A DNA stretch of 64,000 nucleotides from an uncultured Lachnospiraceae bacterium (GTDB lineage: Bacteria; Bacillota; Clostridia; Lachnospirales; Lachnospiraceae). This document shows positions 28,101 through 37,789 of the stretch, piece by piece (the first letter of the stretch is position 1; each line of letters opens with the position of its first letter). Below the pieces are notes generated by a model. It was given only the letters and a program-made list of their open reading frames with translations, had not been told where the DNA came from and searched no databases. The position numbers were made by a program, and so were the translations under genes. The stretch lies in NCBI GenBank assembly GCA_949502235.1, contig CATBDC010000011.1:1-64000 (forward strand), written 5' to 3'.

Positions 28101-29765
28101 ATCTTCGTTGTGCCAGGTTTCCTTCTGGATATTGTGTGCTATCTCTTTCCGCCTGGTATCATGCTGATTTAAAATGTCAGAGGCTTCGTCTACCTCACCC
28201 TTCCTCTGGTCATATGCTTCCTGACAGCTATTAAGAAAGTCACCATTCAGCTGATTCTGCGCGTCAAGATATTTCTGGTACATTTCATTATGATAGTCCT
28301 CTGTATGTCCAGAGTCTTCGGTATAGGGCACATGATAATTCCCGGACTCACATACCTTTACTATATTTTTATAGGTTTCCAGCTTTGCCGCTAATTCATC
28401 TAAGCCATACAGCTTCCAGTCGGTTTCATATGTTTTGATATATTCGGTTTCATCGTCCTTATCAGGCAGATTTCTGTTGTCAATTTCAATCTGGATGGAT
28501 GGGAGAATGACATCTCGGATCTGATAGTAATCATTTGCATCCGAAGAAGCGTCCAGGGCTTCTATATCAAAATCTCCGTTCTCATCAACATAAAAGGACT
28601 CGTAGCCCTTTAGCTGCGCCTGATAATTTGCCTGTGCTTCAAGGAGCCGGTCATCAGGAAAGGCGCTCCAATCCGTAGAGCAGTCGTCTAAGGGAACACG
28701 GTCATGTAATTCGCTTATGATTTTTAGCTGTTCATTGTATTTGCGTGTAGATTCCATATAGGCGGCTCTGCTTTTTTCAATATCATTTTGCCACAGGCTG
28801 TATTTTTCAATTAAATCTGCAGGCATATATTTTTCATTTAAAAAGTACCCGCTGATATTTTCAATGATATTGCTTCCGAAATTCACATATTGAATCCCGA
28901 GATCATCTGAACCGGATACAGAATATCTTGTATAAATATTATTTTCGTCTACAGAGATTTGGTTGGACTGCTGAAGATTTCTGAATCCGATATTTATATT
29001 GGTGTCCCGCCCTAAGTTTTCCGGACGGTATGCGTTTATGGTTAAATTTCTCCTGTCAAAGATAAACAGACAGCTAAAAAACTGGGCGGCGTCCTGTGTC
29101 AGAAAGGAATATAAATTCTGCGATTCAATATCAAAGGTTCCGACTTCATCAGACAGTTTTACAAGTCTTTCCTTTAAGACGCCGTTATCATAATACTGAT
29201 ATGCTTTTGGCACATCGTCAATATGTCCGATTTTCCAGTTATACAGGCCCGATTCTCTTAGGAGTATATGAAGAAGGCTTAATTTTGGATTCAGAGGGTT
29301 GCAGAACTTTATATGTTCTTTTGCAAACTCTGCATCATCTATTTTGTCAACATTGCCCTCGACCAGCATTTCATAGGAATCGGATGTCCCCTTATTGATT
29401 TTCAGGTTTTTCATATCATGCTGCATCATCTCAACTTCAACAGACTGCGCCTTTATGCTTTTTATTTCTTTTATGCCGTCATTATGAACCGAAGGGGGAG
29501 ATATGATAAACCATCCGATATTTGTGACATATAATCTCATCAGGACATTGATTAAATGATAGCCGTTTGATTCTACGGTTCTGCCTGCTATATTGATATA
29601 TCGGTTTATATCAAATGAGATTTCATAGGCGTCATTTAAATTTGCTGTAAAATAGCAGCTGCTTTCGTCAATGCCGTTTAGAGCACAGAGTATTCTGTGA
29701 TCTGACGTGGCCAAATATATCTTTGACGATTCAGGACGTTTGGATTTATCAAAATATATTTTCAA
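25161..29765 (-). CDS. Tail hub/tail-associated protein (Tal, Gp18-like) with adhesion domains
   Basis: A 1534-residue protein. The first 400 or so residues (LATSDHRILCALNGIDESSCYF … YGDNRNLTINAYRPENLGR-type hub region) resemble the siphophage tail hub (prophage endopeptidase tail family). Two long helical, coiled-coil-rich tracts follow (about 330-640 and 990-1130, with repeated SVETAL/SEKVSEIEQ patterns). A discoidin (F5/8C)-like domain lies near 1220-1330 (NHWLECQVSVDG…LQLDLGKVRGDIDCIRIW), and a C-terminal chaperone-like or fibre domain closes it. The start is TTG 29765 with AGGTGA upstream. No clear peptidase motif is visible. It would close the tail tube and carry cell-binding parts. Confidence 0.8.
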   Translation of the reverse strand: MKIYFDKSKRPESSKIYLATSDHRILCALNGIDESSCYFTANLNDAYEISFDINRYINIAGRTVESNGYHLINVLMRLYVTNIGWFIISPPSVHNDGIKEIKSIKAQSVEVEMMQHDMKNLKINKGTSDSYEMLVEGNVDKIDDAEFAKEHIKFCNPLNPKLSLLHILLRESGLYNWKIGHIDDVPKAYQYYDNGVLKERLVKLSDEVGTFDIESQNLYSFLTQDAAQFFSCLFIFDRRNLTINAYRPENLGRDTNINIGFRNLQQSNQISVDENNIYTRYSVSGSDDLGIQYVNFGSNIIENISGYFLNEKYMPADLIEKYSLWQNDIEKSRAAYMESTRKYNEQLKIISELHDRVPLDDCSTDWSAFPDDRLLEAQANYQAQLKGYESFYVDENGDFDIEALDASSDANDYYQIRDVILPSIQIEIDNRNLPDKDDETEYIKTYETDWKLYGLDELAAKLETYKNIVKVCESGNYHVPYTEDSGHTEDYHNEMYQKYLDAQNQLNGDFLNSCQEAYDQRKGEVDEASDILNQHDTRRKEIAHNIQKETWHNEDYSFTEADLACLSKLYLDTDYTNNNMFLTASDDSVSAIDEQLKLLHAAQEDLYSASQPQYIYTTDLDNFLAKYEYKNYIDNLNLGDFLYLGIRDDYVVKLRTISMKYNPLLMKNDLQITFSNMVKGKSSRNDLLFLLDTAGNRRKHSSVGGSGDFLSNEGVSLTPGLIQKLLQNGAFKSSVDQMIENGMAVNGNKIILGTGSLSVSELNSKLIEAVNISGENGFFEYLQAKLISADRIIADSGKFLDLSSLVARIDSLLAGNVSAELGHLIKITAENVEIDEAVIRDLIAAQITVSMLQADTISSDKFNIESDDGGMTIAGNTMQFKDAHGNLRIQIGRDADNNFTFVLYDETGTGVLMDSTGIKPSAISDGIIQNNMIAQGSITKDRLGFKVVDTDENGKVCITEILDENGQSLGVSYKEIQKTITEFGEQMESFTTLSETVDKTEKAISEKVWQTEIDTAINDYDNSSIKTIRDTMAEHKTSIGAVTDKVASVETALETKADGSAVRTLSEKVSEIEQDQNGFKQTVSSTYATKDEVSSVQSALTQKDSEIEGKITAADGRVTALTADLEGVTGRVADAEGNISVLTEKSNEIEAQVENNKDEIASVRVTADNISSTVAKKQDMPFVSIRYIRDWLNGSSSGSLNHWLECQVSVDGTNIARGLVPAAKDTTGETIDSVEHLSCYTNESLNISDCVTTNGNGEWQCLQLDLGKVRGDIDCIRIWHNYTDGQAYNHRLQVSENGSNWITLFNSDIQGTYQESGKGKAYYLNDSSILENFSSIRQDISSVTSQIQDESAKIQSIVSQTQRDFGVQIESLQNNIENVEIQSDELSQKLESAKAEMLLSIDSFLTRLTSIEKDLKLQSEVIQTSEGWKLIFKKIGMYDGSDVPDQETYTNIDIDGIEVSNPIENTKATLKTDGIKGYYNNEVIFQLQKDATVTERLYAKRGIDTYTMKMIPVAITQNSVTKSGVAFVRSGGDS

Positions 29766-29770
29766 TGGTT

Positions 29771-30856
29771 TTATTCACCTGCCTTTCTTGATTCCATATG
29801 TGTAAATTTAAAACCCGCGTTTCCGTACAGAAGAAGAGAGTTTTGTCCGCTTCTAAGCCTGGGCCAGTAAATGTGATCAGCATCTGTTATGCCCAGTTTT
29901 TCGTAGGTAACCATTCTTCCTATAGAATCATTTATGATCAGATTCTGGCAGTCCATATGTATATCCAGATCTCTGTATACATTCATAAAGAGGAATCCAC
30001 TCTCTAAAATACGGTATTCGTATGTATCGGGAGTATAAAAGGCGGTGCATTTTATATCATTTCCATACCTGTCTATCAGATAAAACTGGACGGCTGTATC
30101 ATTACACAGAGAAACGATATTAAAAGCGCCGCTTCCGGTATATTTTACCGTATATCCGTGGAGCCTGGCGTAGCTTTCCACGACTGTTAAAAGGGACTCG
30201 AAATAGGATACTCCGGACAATGTCAGGGTCCCGGTATCGAGTATATTACAGTCAGACAGGTTGCAGATAAATATCTGTCCGTTTGAATGAGGGGTTATTT
30301 CAACAGCAGGATAGCAGCAGCTGTCTAATTCATCGGAATCATTGGATATAAGCAGATTGGAATAGGTGCTTACATCAGCTTCGTGTATGATATCCTTTGT
30401 GTAGCCAAAGGGTGTGGTGCATTTAAAGGATATCCTAAGGCCGTATACGGCTCCTGCGATACACCAGGTTTCTATGTTGTTAAACCACCCGTAATAGCGT
30501 GTAATATCATTCGTATCGTCCGGATGATATTCAAAATCAATCCATTCAGGGTAATGGGAGGAAGTAAGCCACCTTGTAATCTCCCGGATTTCTGACTTTG
30601 ATATTTCCCGTTCTGCCTGTGTTTTATAAAAGCAGGGATTTTTAATGATATTGAATTCAAAGGCTAAAACCTCATCCCATGTGTCTCCGAAATAATTCGG
30701 GTTAACTCGGTACTGATTTGTCCCGCCGATTTCCATATTGCGGCCCATGGCAAGGCTGATATCTGCGTCAGAGCCGAAGGCCGCTGTCATATATTTTACG
30801 GACAAATCTGAAAACTTCTTGTTGCAAAATGTAAAATCTTTAAAATCTTTAGCCAA
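29771..30856 (-). CDS. Distal tail protein (Dit)-like
   Basis: A 361-residue protein, starting at TTG 30856 with a perfect AAGGAGG 7 bases upstream. The N-terminus (FKDFTFCNKKFSDLSVKYM…) and the later GWFNNIETWCIAGAVYGLRISFKCTTPFGYT fit the Dit fold, the hexameric adaptor between tail tube and tip in siphophages. Position between tape measure and tail hub is exactly where Dit lies. It ends 5 bases before the hub start, so the genes are coupled. I see no extra carbohydrate-binding insert beyond a C-terminal galectin-like extension. Confidence 0.8.
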   Translation of the reverse strand: MAKDFKDFTFCNKKFSDLSVKYMTAAFGSDADISLAMGRNMEIGGTNQYRVNPNYFGDTWDEVLAFEFNIIKNPCFYKTQAEREISKSEIREITRWLTSSHYPEWIDFEYHPDDTNDITRYYGWFNNIETWCIAGAVYGLRISFKCTTPFGYTKDIIHEADVSTYSNLLISNDSDELDSCCYPAVEITPHSNGQIFICNLSDCNILDTGTLTLSGVSYFESLLTVVESYARLHGYTVKYTGSGAFNIVSLCNDTAVQFYLIDRYGNDIKCTAFYTPDTYEYRILESGFLFMNVYRDLDIHMDCQNLIINDSIGRMVTYEKLGITDADHIYWPRLRSGQNSLLLYGNAGFKFTHMESRKAGE

Positions 30857-30922
30857 AGTAATGCCTCCTTTTTATTTTTATAAAGTGAGGGCGCCGTGCA
30901 TTTCACACAGCGCCCTAAAAAA

Positions 30923-33900
30923 TTACCACCGTCTCATGCCCTTTTTACGTCCTTCACGGTAAAGATATCCGGTTACTTCTTTTTGAATCATAGGTATGCT
31001 GTCTTTAATAATACCCTTCATTTCAGATACAGAGTCTTTGGTAATCGTACTGTCTGTAATGGTTACCAGCTGATCAAAATGCATCTCCACATTCTGGGTA
31101 TTGTATGTTGGAGCCGCAGCGGGCGTATAGAGCTCCTGTACAGGCGGCTGCATCATGTCAAATGCGCTGCCTCCCTTACTCCACTCATATAACCTTTTTA
31201 CCTGTTCGTTATCAAAAACCGTATCACCGGCGTCAAACTGTTTTAATGTTCCGTATTTGGTTACAATCACCTCTGAACCCGGGGCTGATTTTCCGCTGGC
31301 AGTCTCATCAAACAGGGCAAGGCCATCTTTGGAAATCCTTCTTGTCCCCTTACTGTATCCTGTGATCTGGCTTAAGGACACCCATCCAAGGTCGCTGTGC
31401 CTGCCGTCTGCGCTTCTTATGTGAATCCCATAATCCCCGTGGTTTCCTGACTGGCCGCCGTATTCCACGCCTGAATAGCCGTCAATAATTACGCCTCCGG
31501 GAACTCCGGCATACAGGTTGCCTGCAGGGGTGGTTCCCCATGAGCTGTAATAATACCTCTGGCCTGCCAGGAGGGTTACCACGTCTCCCACACGGGGAAC
31601 TCCATCGCCGCCGGAGGATGAGGCAGGTGTATTTACAACCGGCTTCGGCGGGTCGGGTTTCTTCGTGACCGTAACGCCGATGCTTGCGCTGATTCCGCTT
31701 CCGTCAGTTGTGGACGCCGTTACCTGGCAGGAGCCGGGCTTTATGGCCCTGATGGTTCCGCCGGATACGGAAGCTATTCTTTCATCAGAGGATTTCCATG
31801 ACAGCGTCTTATTTTTCGCATCTGTGGGCCGGATTTGTGCGGATACGCTTGTGGACTTGCCTTCCTCAAGGGTAACTGACTTCTGGGAAAGCTTTAATTC
31901 TGCAACAGGACGGTTATTTACATTGGGATCCTGGTAGATTTCCTGTTCAAATTTCTGATTGAAGGAATCGTTGTTTCTGACAGGAGCCGTAACCGTACCC
32001 TGGGCCGTGCCGGAGGAACCTGTGCTGGTCTGATGCTGCACGGCATGGGATACCTGATTGGCAGCGCCTTCCTGTGTGCCTAATTCTGACTGATTGTACT
32101 GGAAGCCTGCGCTTCCCACCCATCCGGTATTGTGGATGATTTCATTGATTTTGCCGTAGGCGGAAGAGTACATGGATACAACGTTCTGCAGCATGCTCCG
32201 GATCACGGACTGCTGCTTGTCTGCGCTGTGGATGATCTCATATTCCGTGTCTGAGAGGATAGTATCCAGCTCATCAGACATGGCGTGATAGCCCTCCTCC
32301 TGCATGTCAACGGCATGGCTGCGTTTCGTTTCAGAAAGCTTATCCTCCGCATCGGCAAGCTCCTCCTTCAGCCGCCTTAGCTCTGCCTGGGCGCTTGTAT
32401 TATTCACCCCTTCGAGGGCGGCAATCTGGGATTTCAGCATATTGACATCCTTGCTCTGGCTTCGGAGCTTTTTATCATAATCATAGTATTCCTCTTTTGC
32501 CTTTAAGGCGTCTTTACGCTTGTCAATGATCTCCTGCAGGTATTTGTTTTCCTGCTTCATCTGATTTAAATACAGCTTGGTCAATGCTTCCGAGTAATCC
32601 TGCACGTCTCCGATAGAATCCCGGATGCCTTTGCGGTAGTCCTCAGATTTTTCGTCAAATTCAGCCTGTGAGATAACATTGTTGTCAAGGGATTCCTGGA
32701 GCTTATCCAGTCCCTTGCGGTAGTCCGCGATTTCCTGCTTTGCAGAAGACATGCTCTGCCCAAGGAGAGCCAGGGCAGCGGCGCCCTCGGAGGTTAATTC
32801 CCCTTTCCTGCCGAAGTAGGCGTCATCATTTAACAGGCCCATGAAATTCTTAAGCTCACTCCTTAAGGACTCCATCTTGTCAATGCCGTCCTCTAAGGGA
32901 GTAAACCTCAGCTTGAAAATCGTATCCTTAAGCTTTTCATTATCCTCCATCAGCCCTAAGGTTTCTGTGTCAAGCTTATTGATATCCTCCGCAAGCTCCT
33001 GGTAGCGTTTGGAATCTACGGCGTAGAGGGCCTGCTCCGCAAGCTTCGCGTCCCGCATCTGCTTGTTGCCGGATATGTGTGAATTGTTTGCGTCTATCTG
33101 CTTCTGGTAGATGTCTTCAGGGACAGCCTCATCCCGGGATTCCATAAGGTCTATGCGGGCGTCCAGCTTGTCCATAGCGCGCTCGAAGCCGTCTATGAGC
33201 TGCTGGATTTTGGTATAAGTGATTTCCCTTATTTTGTCTTCGAAATCAACAACAGAAACACCGGCAGAATCCAGCGCTTCATTAAACTCATGGATTTTGG
33301 CGTAGCCCTCATACCATTCGTCAGAATATTTCTGAATATAGCCCTTGGCTATAAGGTCGCTGAATTCAAGCTGGTAGTCCGTCAGCTGCTGTGAGAGGCT
33401 TTGGTAGATTTCCTCTGCCGCGGCTAAGGATTCCTGATAGGCCTTCCGCACGCTGTCGGATACGGCGGAAAAGCCCATTGCCTCGGAGAACTCTAATTTT
33501 GCGTCATTGGCGTCCTGCAGGGCCTCGTGGACATCCGTTACAAGCTTGTAGAAGTCCTCGATCTGTTCCAGGCGTTCTATGGCAAGCTCACGCTCCTTGT
33601 CCTGTAATTCTGTAACCTTGTCCAGGCAGTCCTTTGCCTTGCGGTACCATTCCTCGTAGCTCTTAATATTCTTGCTGAGTGTCTCGTCCGTGATGCTTTC
33701 GATATTGAGGCTGCCGTCCCGTATCTGTGAAGCGTAGGCCTCTGACAGCCCTACGGAATTGGCCTGCTGCATATAGCGGTCATAGGCCTGCCTGTTTTTG
33801 GTGATTTCAGACTGTATGGCGGAGACTGCCTTTGCGTTTTCGTTCTGCTTGTCAGCAAGGCCAGCTGCCCGGTCGATAGCGTCAATCTGCCTCTGGGTCA

Positions 33901-36900
33901 GGTCGGAGGCCTGGTCGAGGTAGATTTCTATAAAGTCCTTTAAATCCTCGGCGGCCTGCGCCATGGAGGAGGCGGCGGAAGATACGGTGTTTGCACCGGA
34001 GCTGTAGGAGGGACTGCTTAAACTGGAGGTATAAGAGCTGTTATTTGTAATGCCAGGGGGCAGCCGGAATCCATTAGCATAGGAAGTTAATAATGTTCCG
34101 CCAGCGTATGCCCTGGCGTGGGTATCCGTCCTGCCTGATTTAATCAGATCTCTTGTCTGGGCGGCATTTAGTATGATGTCGCCTTTCTTTAGTGACTGTA
34201 TATGCATCTTTCCGGGCAGGAGGCTCCATACGCCGTTGCGGATGAGGGATTCTGTACCCAGTTCATTCACAAGCGCATATTCATCCTTTGATAAGGCCAC
34301 CTTTCCGCCTGCATAAGCAGGCTTTAGATTAGACATGTGATATGCAGTCCCGTTGACATGAGACGGGGAGAGGAGAGTACCTTCCTCATGCTTTACTATG
34401 TCACCAAAAGCAGCGGCTGCATTGCTAACCATGGCAGCTCCTGTGGCCACATAACTAACTGTACGGGTTATGGGAGGCAGAAAGGTTGGCAGGGCGCTCA
34501 GGTTTGCGAGATAATTGGTAGTTCTTGATCCTCCGAAGGTTTCGGCATTTACAGTATCGAGTTTCTTTGTATCAGCGTTAAAAGTAACGTCACCATCTTT
34601 TTCTGTAACAGAAACAGGCACCTGTACGCCGTCTACATTGGCAGAATAGTAGATTGTGCCGTCTTCATTTTTTATTGCCTCTATGCCGGCCTTGCTGCCA
34701 TTTACTTCTGCTGTAAATATTAAACTCTGGCCGCTCTGTAAATCACCCAGCTGTTCCTGAATCTGTTCGGTAGAAGCATCTGCTTCCATAACGATAGTTT
34801 CACTGCTTTTACCTAAAATGCCGTCAACTTTAGATTCCGCATTTGAAGTATCGGCATCCACTTTAAGCTCTACAGCATCCTCCAGCCCCTGTTTAGCCTC
34901 TTCAAAGCTTACTCCCATATCAACAGCGAGCTGTGAGATAATCTCATCTGCTGATTCTGTATTCAGAAATGATTCCCAGTCAGCGATATCCCCGTTTTGG
35001 AACATGTCGAGATAGGTATTCTGTAAATCGAGGATTGCCGACTGCTGCTGTTGGATGGACCTTCTGCCTTCCTCACCAAGGGTATTGTATTCTGTGACAA
35101 GCCTCTGGGCTAAATTGTCAAATGCAGATAACGAATCCGTGTAGCCCTCGTCAGATACGGCATCTGATAATCCTTTCTCCTCTGCAAGCATGTCGCGTCT
35201 GTTTTTCTGGGCGGATATGAGGGCGGCATATTCCTGTGTGGAGCCGCCTTCCAGCATGTCGTTCTTTAGATTGTCAATTTCCTGCTGGAGGGAAGCAAGG
35301 TCATATTCAAACTTAAGTTTAACAATATGTTCTTCTGTAAGATTTTCCAGGTTATTTGCAAAATCTTCCTCTTCGCTGCCTTTAATCACCTCTTTCAGGC
35401 GGTCTTTGCCGGAGCTGTCATCCATCCCCTGATAGAGGCTTTTCAGGCTTTCCATGGTAGTTTCATACTCCTTAAGGCCTTCTCCGCTGAACATGACATC
35501 ATCAAATTCGGCGCCGTATGCCTCAAGGTTATGCATGGCGGTTTCCGCGGCCTCAATGCTAAGTCCTAATGCGTCTGCGGCCTCTGCAGTGCTTTTAAAT
35601 TTCCATGTAATGTCACCGTCAGCATCATCAGCCAGGTCCTTTTCCACAAGGTCATATGTGAAGTTTTCTACGCTCTGGGCCTGATCTCCTGCATTGAAAT
35701 ATCTCTGGACTTTATCATATGCAGCTTCCCATGCAGCGGCATATGCGTCAGCATCATATTTTGCGGAATCCGGATCTATGAGGTCAGGGGACATGAACTG
35801 TGCCGCTGCCTTGAAGTCATCTGTACCGACTTTGCCTTGTTTATAAAGCTCGTCTGCCTGGCTTAACAGGCTGGACATGGAATTCCACTGGGAATCCTGA
35901 TTTTCAGTTGCAAAAGCGGCCTGGACGCCTTCCGCGGAGCCGTCTATGCCTTTGACGGCATTTTCCGCTTCGTTAGCCGAGGCGATCAAATTGTCGAAGT
36001 AGCCGTCAAATACAGCTTTTTTGCCTTCGCCGGTAATACCCAGATCATTAAGTGTCACACCCAGCCGATGGAGGGCGTCAGTTGCACTGTCTGCTTCACC
36101 GCTTTTAAGCATCTGCATAATGGAATCCTTTATGCTGCCGGATACTTTGGAGCCGTTGAAGTAGGATTCCGTCAGGGCGAGCTGTTTTTCTTTGCCGGAA
36201 AGGTCTATGGTGTTGAAATCATTCAGGGCTTTCTTTGCATCGCTGACCCATGACACGGCAAAATCACTGTCGCTTTGGGACAGTACTTCCATGTCTGCGG
36301 ATATGCTGTCGATGAGCCCTCCCAAATCAGCGGATGAATTCGTTATGGAATCAACAAGTTCTTTGCGCCTGTCCATGATGCTTTGTGGGATTTCTTCCCC
36401 ATTTTTTTTACTCTCAATGATATCACTATCAATGCTTTTGAGTTCTGCCTTGTATTCCTTTAGCTCTTCAAGCCGGGCTTTAAACAGGCCAAGCTCTGTA
36501 GAATCCCCGCTTTCACCGTAAAATTTGTCAGCATCAGACTGCGCCTTGTAAACCTCATTGCCAAACTCGTCAACTTCAAAATGGCTCTGCCCTTGGATCC
36601 ATTTGAAAAATCCTTTAAAACTGCCGTGCTCCTCCTTCATCTGTTCATAGTAGGTTTTTTCGGTGCCTGCGGCTTTTTCGGTAGAGTGGATCATTGCCTG
36701 TTTCTTAGCTTCTGTTACCTGCTCCTGAATGGCTAACTGGGCTTCCAGCTGTGAGCCTGCGGAAGATAAGCCGTCAAGCTCTGCCTGGTCTACAAGTGTT
36801 ATGCCGCCGTGGGAATTAATCGCGGCAATCATCTCGTCTACGCTTTTTAACTTACCGTCTGCGTTCTGCAGTTCGGAAGTATCGATATCGTATTTGGCGG

Positions 36901-37186
36901 CAATTTCCTGGACTCTTGTCTGCTGGTCTGCTTTCTGTGATTTCAGAGATTCCAGTTCTGAATTTGCATCTTGAAACTCGGAAGTGGCTTTTTCGGCGGC
37001 TTCACCGGCCCTTGTCCAGCCTGACTGGAGGTAATCAATTGCTTTGTAGGCAAGTGTTAGAACTGCTATGGTAGCGGTTGCTTTTCCGGTGAAGGATTTG
37101 AAAAAATCTTGAGTAGAGATACTAATTTGTTGAAAACCTTTTTTAAGACCGTAATCTTTAAAAAAATTCCCAAGAACTTTAAACTG
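30923..37186 (-). CDS. Tail tape measure protein, 3' exon
   Basis: The downstream 2087 codons of a giant tape measure protein, joined across a group I intron to the exon at 38368-39729 for a predicted 2541-residue product. It has a hydrophobic segment near its start (KATATIAVLTLAYKAIDYL) and extensive coiled coil (ANSELESLKSQKADQQTRVQEI and many similar tracts). A bacterial Ig-like (Big_2) domain lies near 1780-1870 (VAELKLSQKSVTLEEGKSTS … CQVTASTTDGS), followed by an SH3-like part. An ATG at 37189 could start translation of unspliced RNA but has no ribosome site. Tape measures set tail length. Confidence 0.88.
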   Translation of the reverse strand, partial: QFKVLGNFFKDYGLKKGFQQISISTQDFFKSFTGKATATIAVLTLAYKAIDYLQSGWTRAGEAAEKATSEFQDANSELESLKSQKADQQTRVQEIAAKYDIDTSELQNADGKLKSVDEMIAAINSHGGITLVDQAELDGLSSAGSQLEAQLAIQEQVTEAKKQAMIHSTEKAAGTEKTYYEQMKEEHGSFKGFFKWIQGQSHFEVDEFGNEVYKAQSDADKFYGESGDSTELGLFKARLEELKEYKAELKSIDSDIIESKKNGEEIPQSIMDRRKELVDSITNSSADLGGLIDSISADMEVLSQSDSDFAVSWVSDAKKALNDFNTIDLSGKEKQLALTESYFNGSKVSGSIKDSIMQMLKSGEADSATDALHRLGVTLNDLGITGEGKKAVFDGYFDNLIASANEAENAVKGIDGSAEGVQAAFATENQDSQWNSMSSLLSQADELYKQGKVGTDDFKAAAQFMSPDLIDPDSAKYDADAYAAAWEAAYDKVQRYFNAGDQAQSVENFTYDLVEKDLADDADGDITWKFKSTAEAADALGLSIEAAETAMHNLEAYGAEFDDVMFSGEGLKEYETTMESLKSLYQGMDDSSGKDRLKEVIKGSEEEDFANNLENLTEEHIVKLKFEYDLASLQQEIDNLKNDMLEGGSTQEYAALISAQKNRRDMLAEEKGLSDAVSDEGYTDSLSAFDNLAQRLVTEYNTLGEEGRRSIQQQQSAILDLQNTYLDMFQNGDIADWESFLNTESADEIISQLAVDMGVSFEEAKQGLEDAVELKVDADTSNAESKVDGILGKSSETIVMEADASTEQIQEQLGDLQSGQSLIFTAEVNGSKAGIEAIKNEDGTIYYSANVDGVQVPVSVTEKDGDVTFNADTKKLDTVNAETFGGSRTTNYLANLSALPTFLPPITRTVSYVATGAAMVSNAAAAFGDIVKHEEGTLLSPSHVNGTAYHMSNLKPAYAGGKVALSKDEYALVNELGTESLIRNGVWSLLPGKMHIQSLKKGDIILNAAQTRDLIKSGRTDTHARAYAGGTLLTSYANGFRLPPGITNNSSYTSSLSSPSYSSGANTVSSAASSMAQAAEDLKDFIEIYLDQASDLTQRQIDAIDRAAGLADKQNENAKAVSAIQSEITKNRQAYDRYMQQANSVGLSEAYASQIRDGSLNIESITDETLSKNIKSYEEWYRKAKDCLDKVTELQDKERELAIERLEQIEDFYKLVTDVHEALQDANDAKLEFSEAMGFSAVSDSVRKAYQESLAAAEEIYQSLSQQLTDYQLEFSDLIAKGYIQKYSDEWYEGYAKIHEFNEALDSAGVSVVDFEDKIREITYTKIQQLIDGFERAMDKLDARIDLMESRDEAVPEDIYQKQIDANNSHISGNKQMRDAKLAEQALYAVDSKRYQELAEDINKLDTETLGLMEDNEKLKDTIFKLRFTPLEDGIDKMESLRSELKNFMGLLNDDAYFGRKGELTSEGAAALALLGQSMSSAKQEIADYRKGLDKLQESLDNNVISQAEFDEKSEDYRKGIRDSIGDVQDYSEALTKLYLNQMKQENKYLQEIIDKRKDALKAKEEYYDYDKKLRSQSKDVNMLKSQIAALEGVNNTSAQAELRRLKEELADAEDKLSETKRSHAVDMQEEGYHAMSDELDTILSDTEYEIIHSADKQQSVIRSMLQNVVSMYSSAYGKINEIIHNTGWVGSAGFQYNQSELGTQEGAANQVSHAVQHQTSTGSSGTAQGTVTAPVRNNDSFNQKFEQEIYQDPNVNNRPVAELKLSQKSVTLEEGKSTSVSAQIRPTDAKNKTLSWKSSDERIASVSGGTIRAIKPGSCQVTASTTDGSGISASIGVTVTKKPDPPKPVVNTPASSSGGDGVPRVGDVVTLLAGQRYYYSSWGTTPAGNLYAGVPGGVIIDGYSGVEYGGQSGNHGDYGIHIRSADGRHSDLGWVSLSQITGYSKGTRRISKDGLALFDETASGKSAPGSEVIVTKYGTLKQFDAGDTVFDNEQVKRLYEWSKGGSAFDMMQPPVQELYTPAAAPTYNTQNVEMHFDQLVTITDSTITKDSVSEMKGIIKDSIPMIQKEVTGYLYREGRKKGMRRW

Positions 37187-37208
37187 CATGTAATATTTTG
37201 TAATAATG

Positions 37209-37237
37209 TTGGCTTTATATGAAAAATATGATAAAAT
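37209..37237 (+). promoter_or_regulatory. Promoter of the intron-borne antisense gene
   Basis: TTGGCT at 37209-37214, 17-base spacer, TAAAAT at 37232-37237, on the strand opposite to the intron and 40 bases before the zinc-ribbon gene start. Confidence 0.55.
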
Positions 37238-37276
37238 TAATAAAAATAAATCTATAAATAAATGGAGGAACTAAAA

Positions 37277-37789
37277 ATGGCATTAATCAAATGTATTGAA
37301 TGTAATAATGATGTAAGCGAATTTGCAGACTCTTGTCCGCATTGTGGCTGTCCAGTATCAATGTCTAAAAGAGCGAATCAAAATAATAAAATAGATAACA
37401 GTAAATATTCTGTTATTTTATCTCAACGAGGAGTAAACCCAGTGAAGACTATAGATAAAATTAGAAAAGCAACAGGGCTTAGTCTTGCGGAGGGAAAAAG
37501 AATCGTAGATAATCACTCTTTTATAAAAATAAATTGTTCGATTGAGGAAGCAAACAATATTAAAAAATTAGTTGAATCAGAGGGTGGTGCTGTAGAGATT
37601 ATTTTATATCATCCATCACAAGAAAATGAAAGCGGTCTTCCTAAGGCTGTTAAATGTCCATACTGCAATTCTACCAACACAACAAAAATTTCCACTACTA
37701 AACGAAGTCTGTCAACTTATATGTTTGGACTTGGAAGCAGCAGTGTTGGTAAGCAATGGCATTGTAATGATTGCAAAAGCGATTTTTAG
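37277..37789 (+). CDS. Zinc-ribbon protein with L7/L12-like central domain, antisense inside the intron
   Basis: A 170-residue protein. An N-terminal zinc ribbon (CIECNNDVSEFADSCPHCGCP) is followed by a central segment (VNPVKTIDKIRKATGLSLAEGKRIVD … IKKLVESEGGAVEI, about 53-112) that looks like the C-terminal domain of ribosomal protein L7/L12. A second C-terminal zinc ribbon (CPYCNSTN … WHCNDCKSDF) closes it. The start at 37277 has GGAGGA 7 bases upstream. It reads opposite to the host intron and tape measure. This domain mix occurs in small Firmicute proteins of unknown role. It occupies the place of the usual homing endonuclease gene, though nothing in it suggests nuclease activity. Confidence 0.8.
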   Translation: MALIKCIECNNDVSEFADSCPHCGCPVSMSKRANQNNKIDNSKYSVILSQRGVNPVKTIDKIRKATGLSLAEGKRIVDNHSFIKINCSIEEANNIKKLVESEGGAVEIILYHPSQENESGLPKAVKCPYCNSTNTTKISTTKRSLSTYMFGLGSSSVGKQWHCNDCKSDF

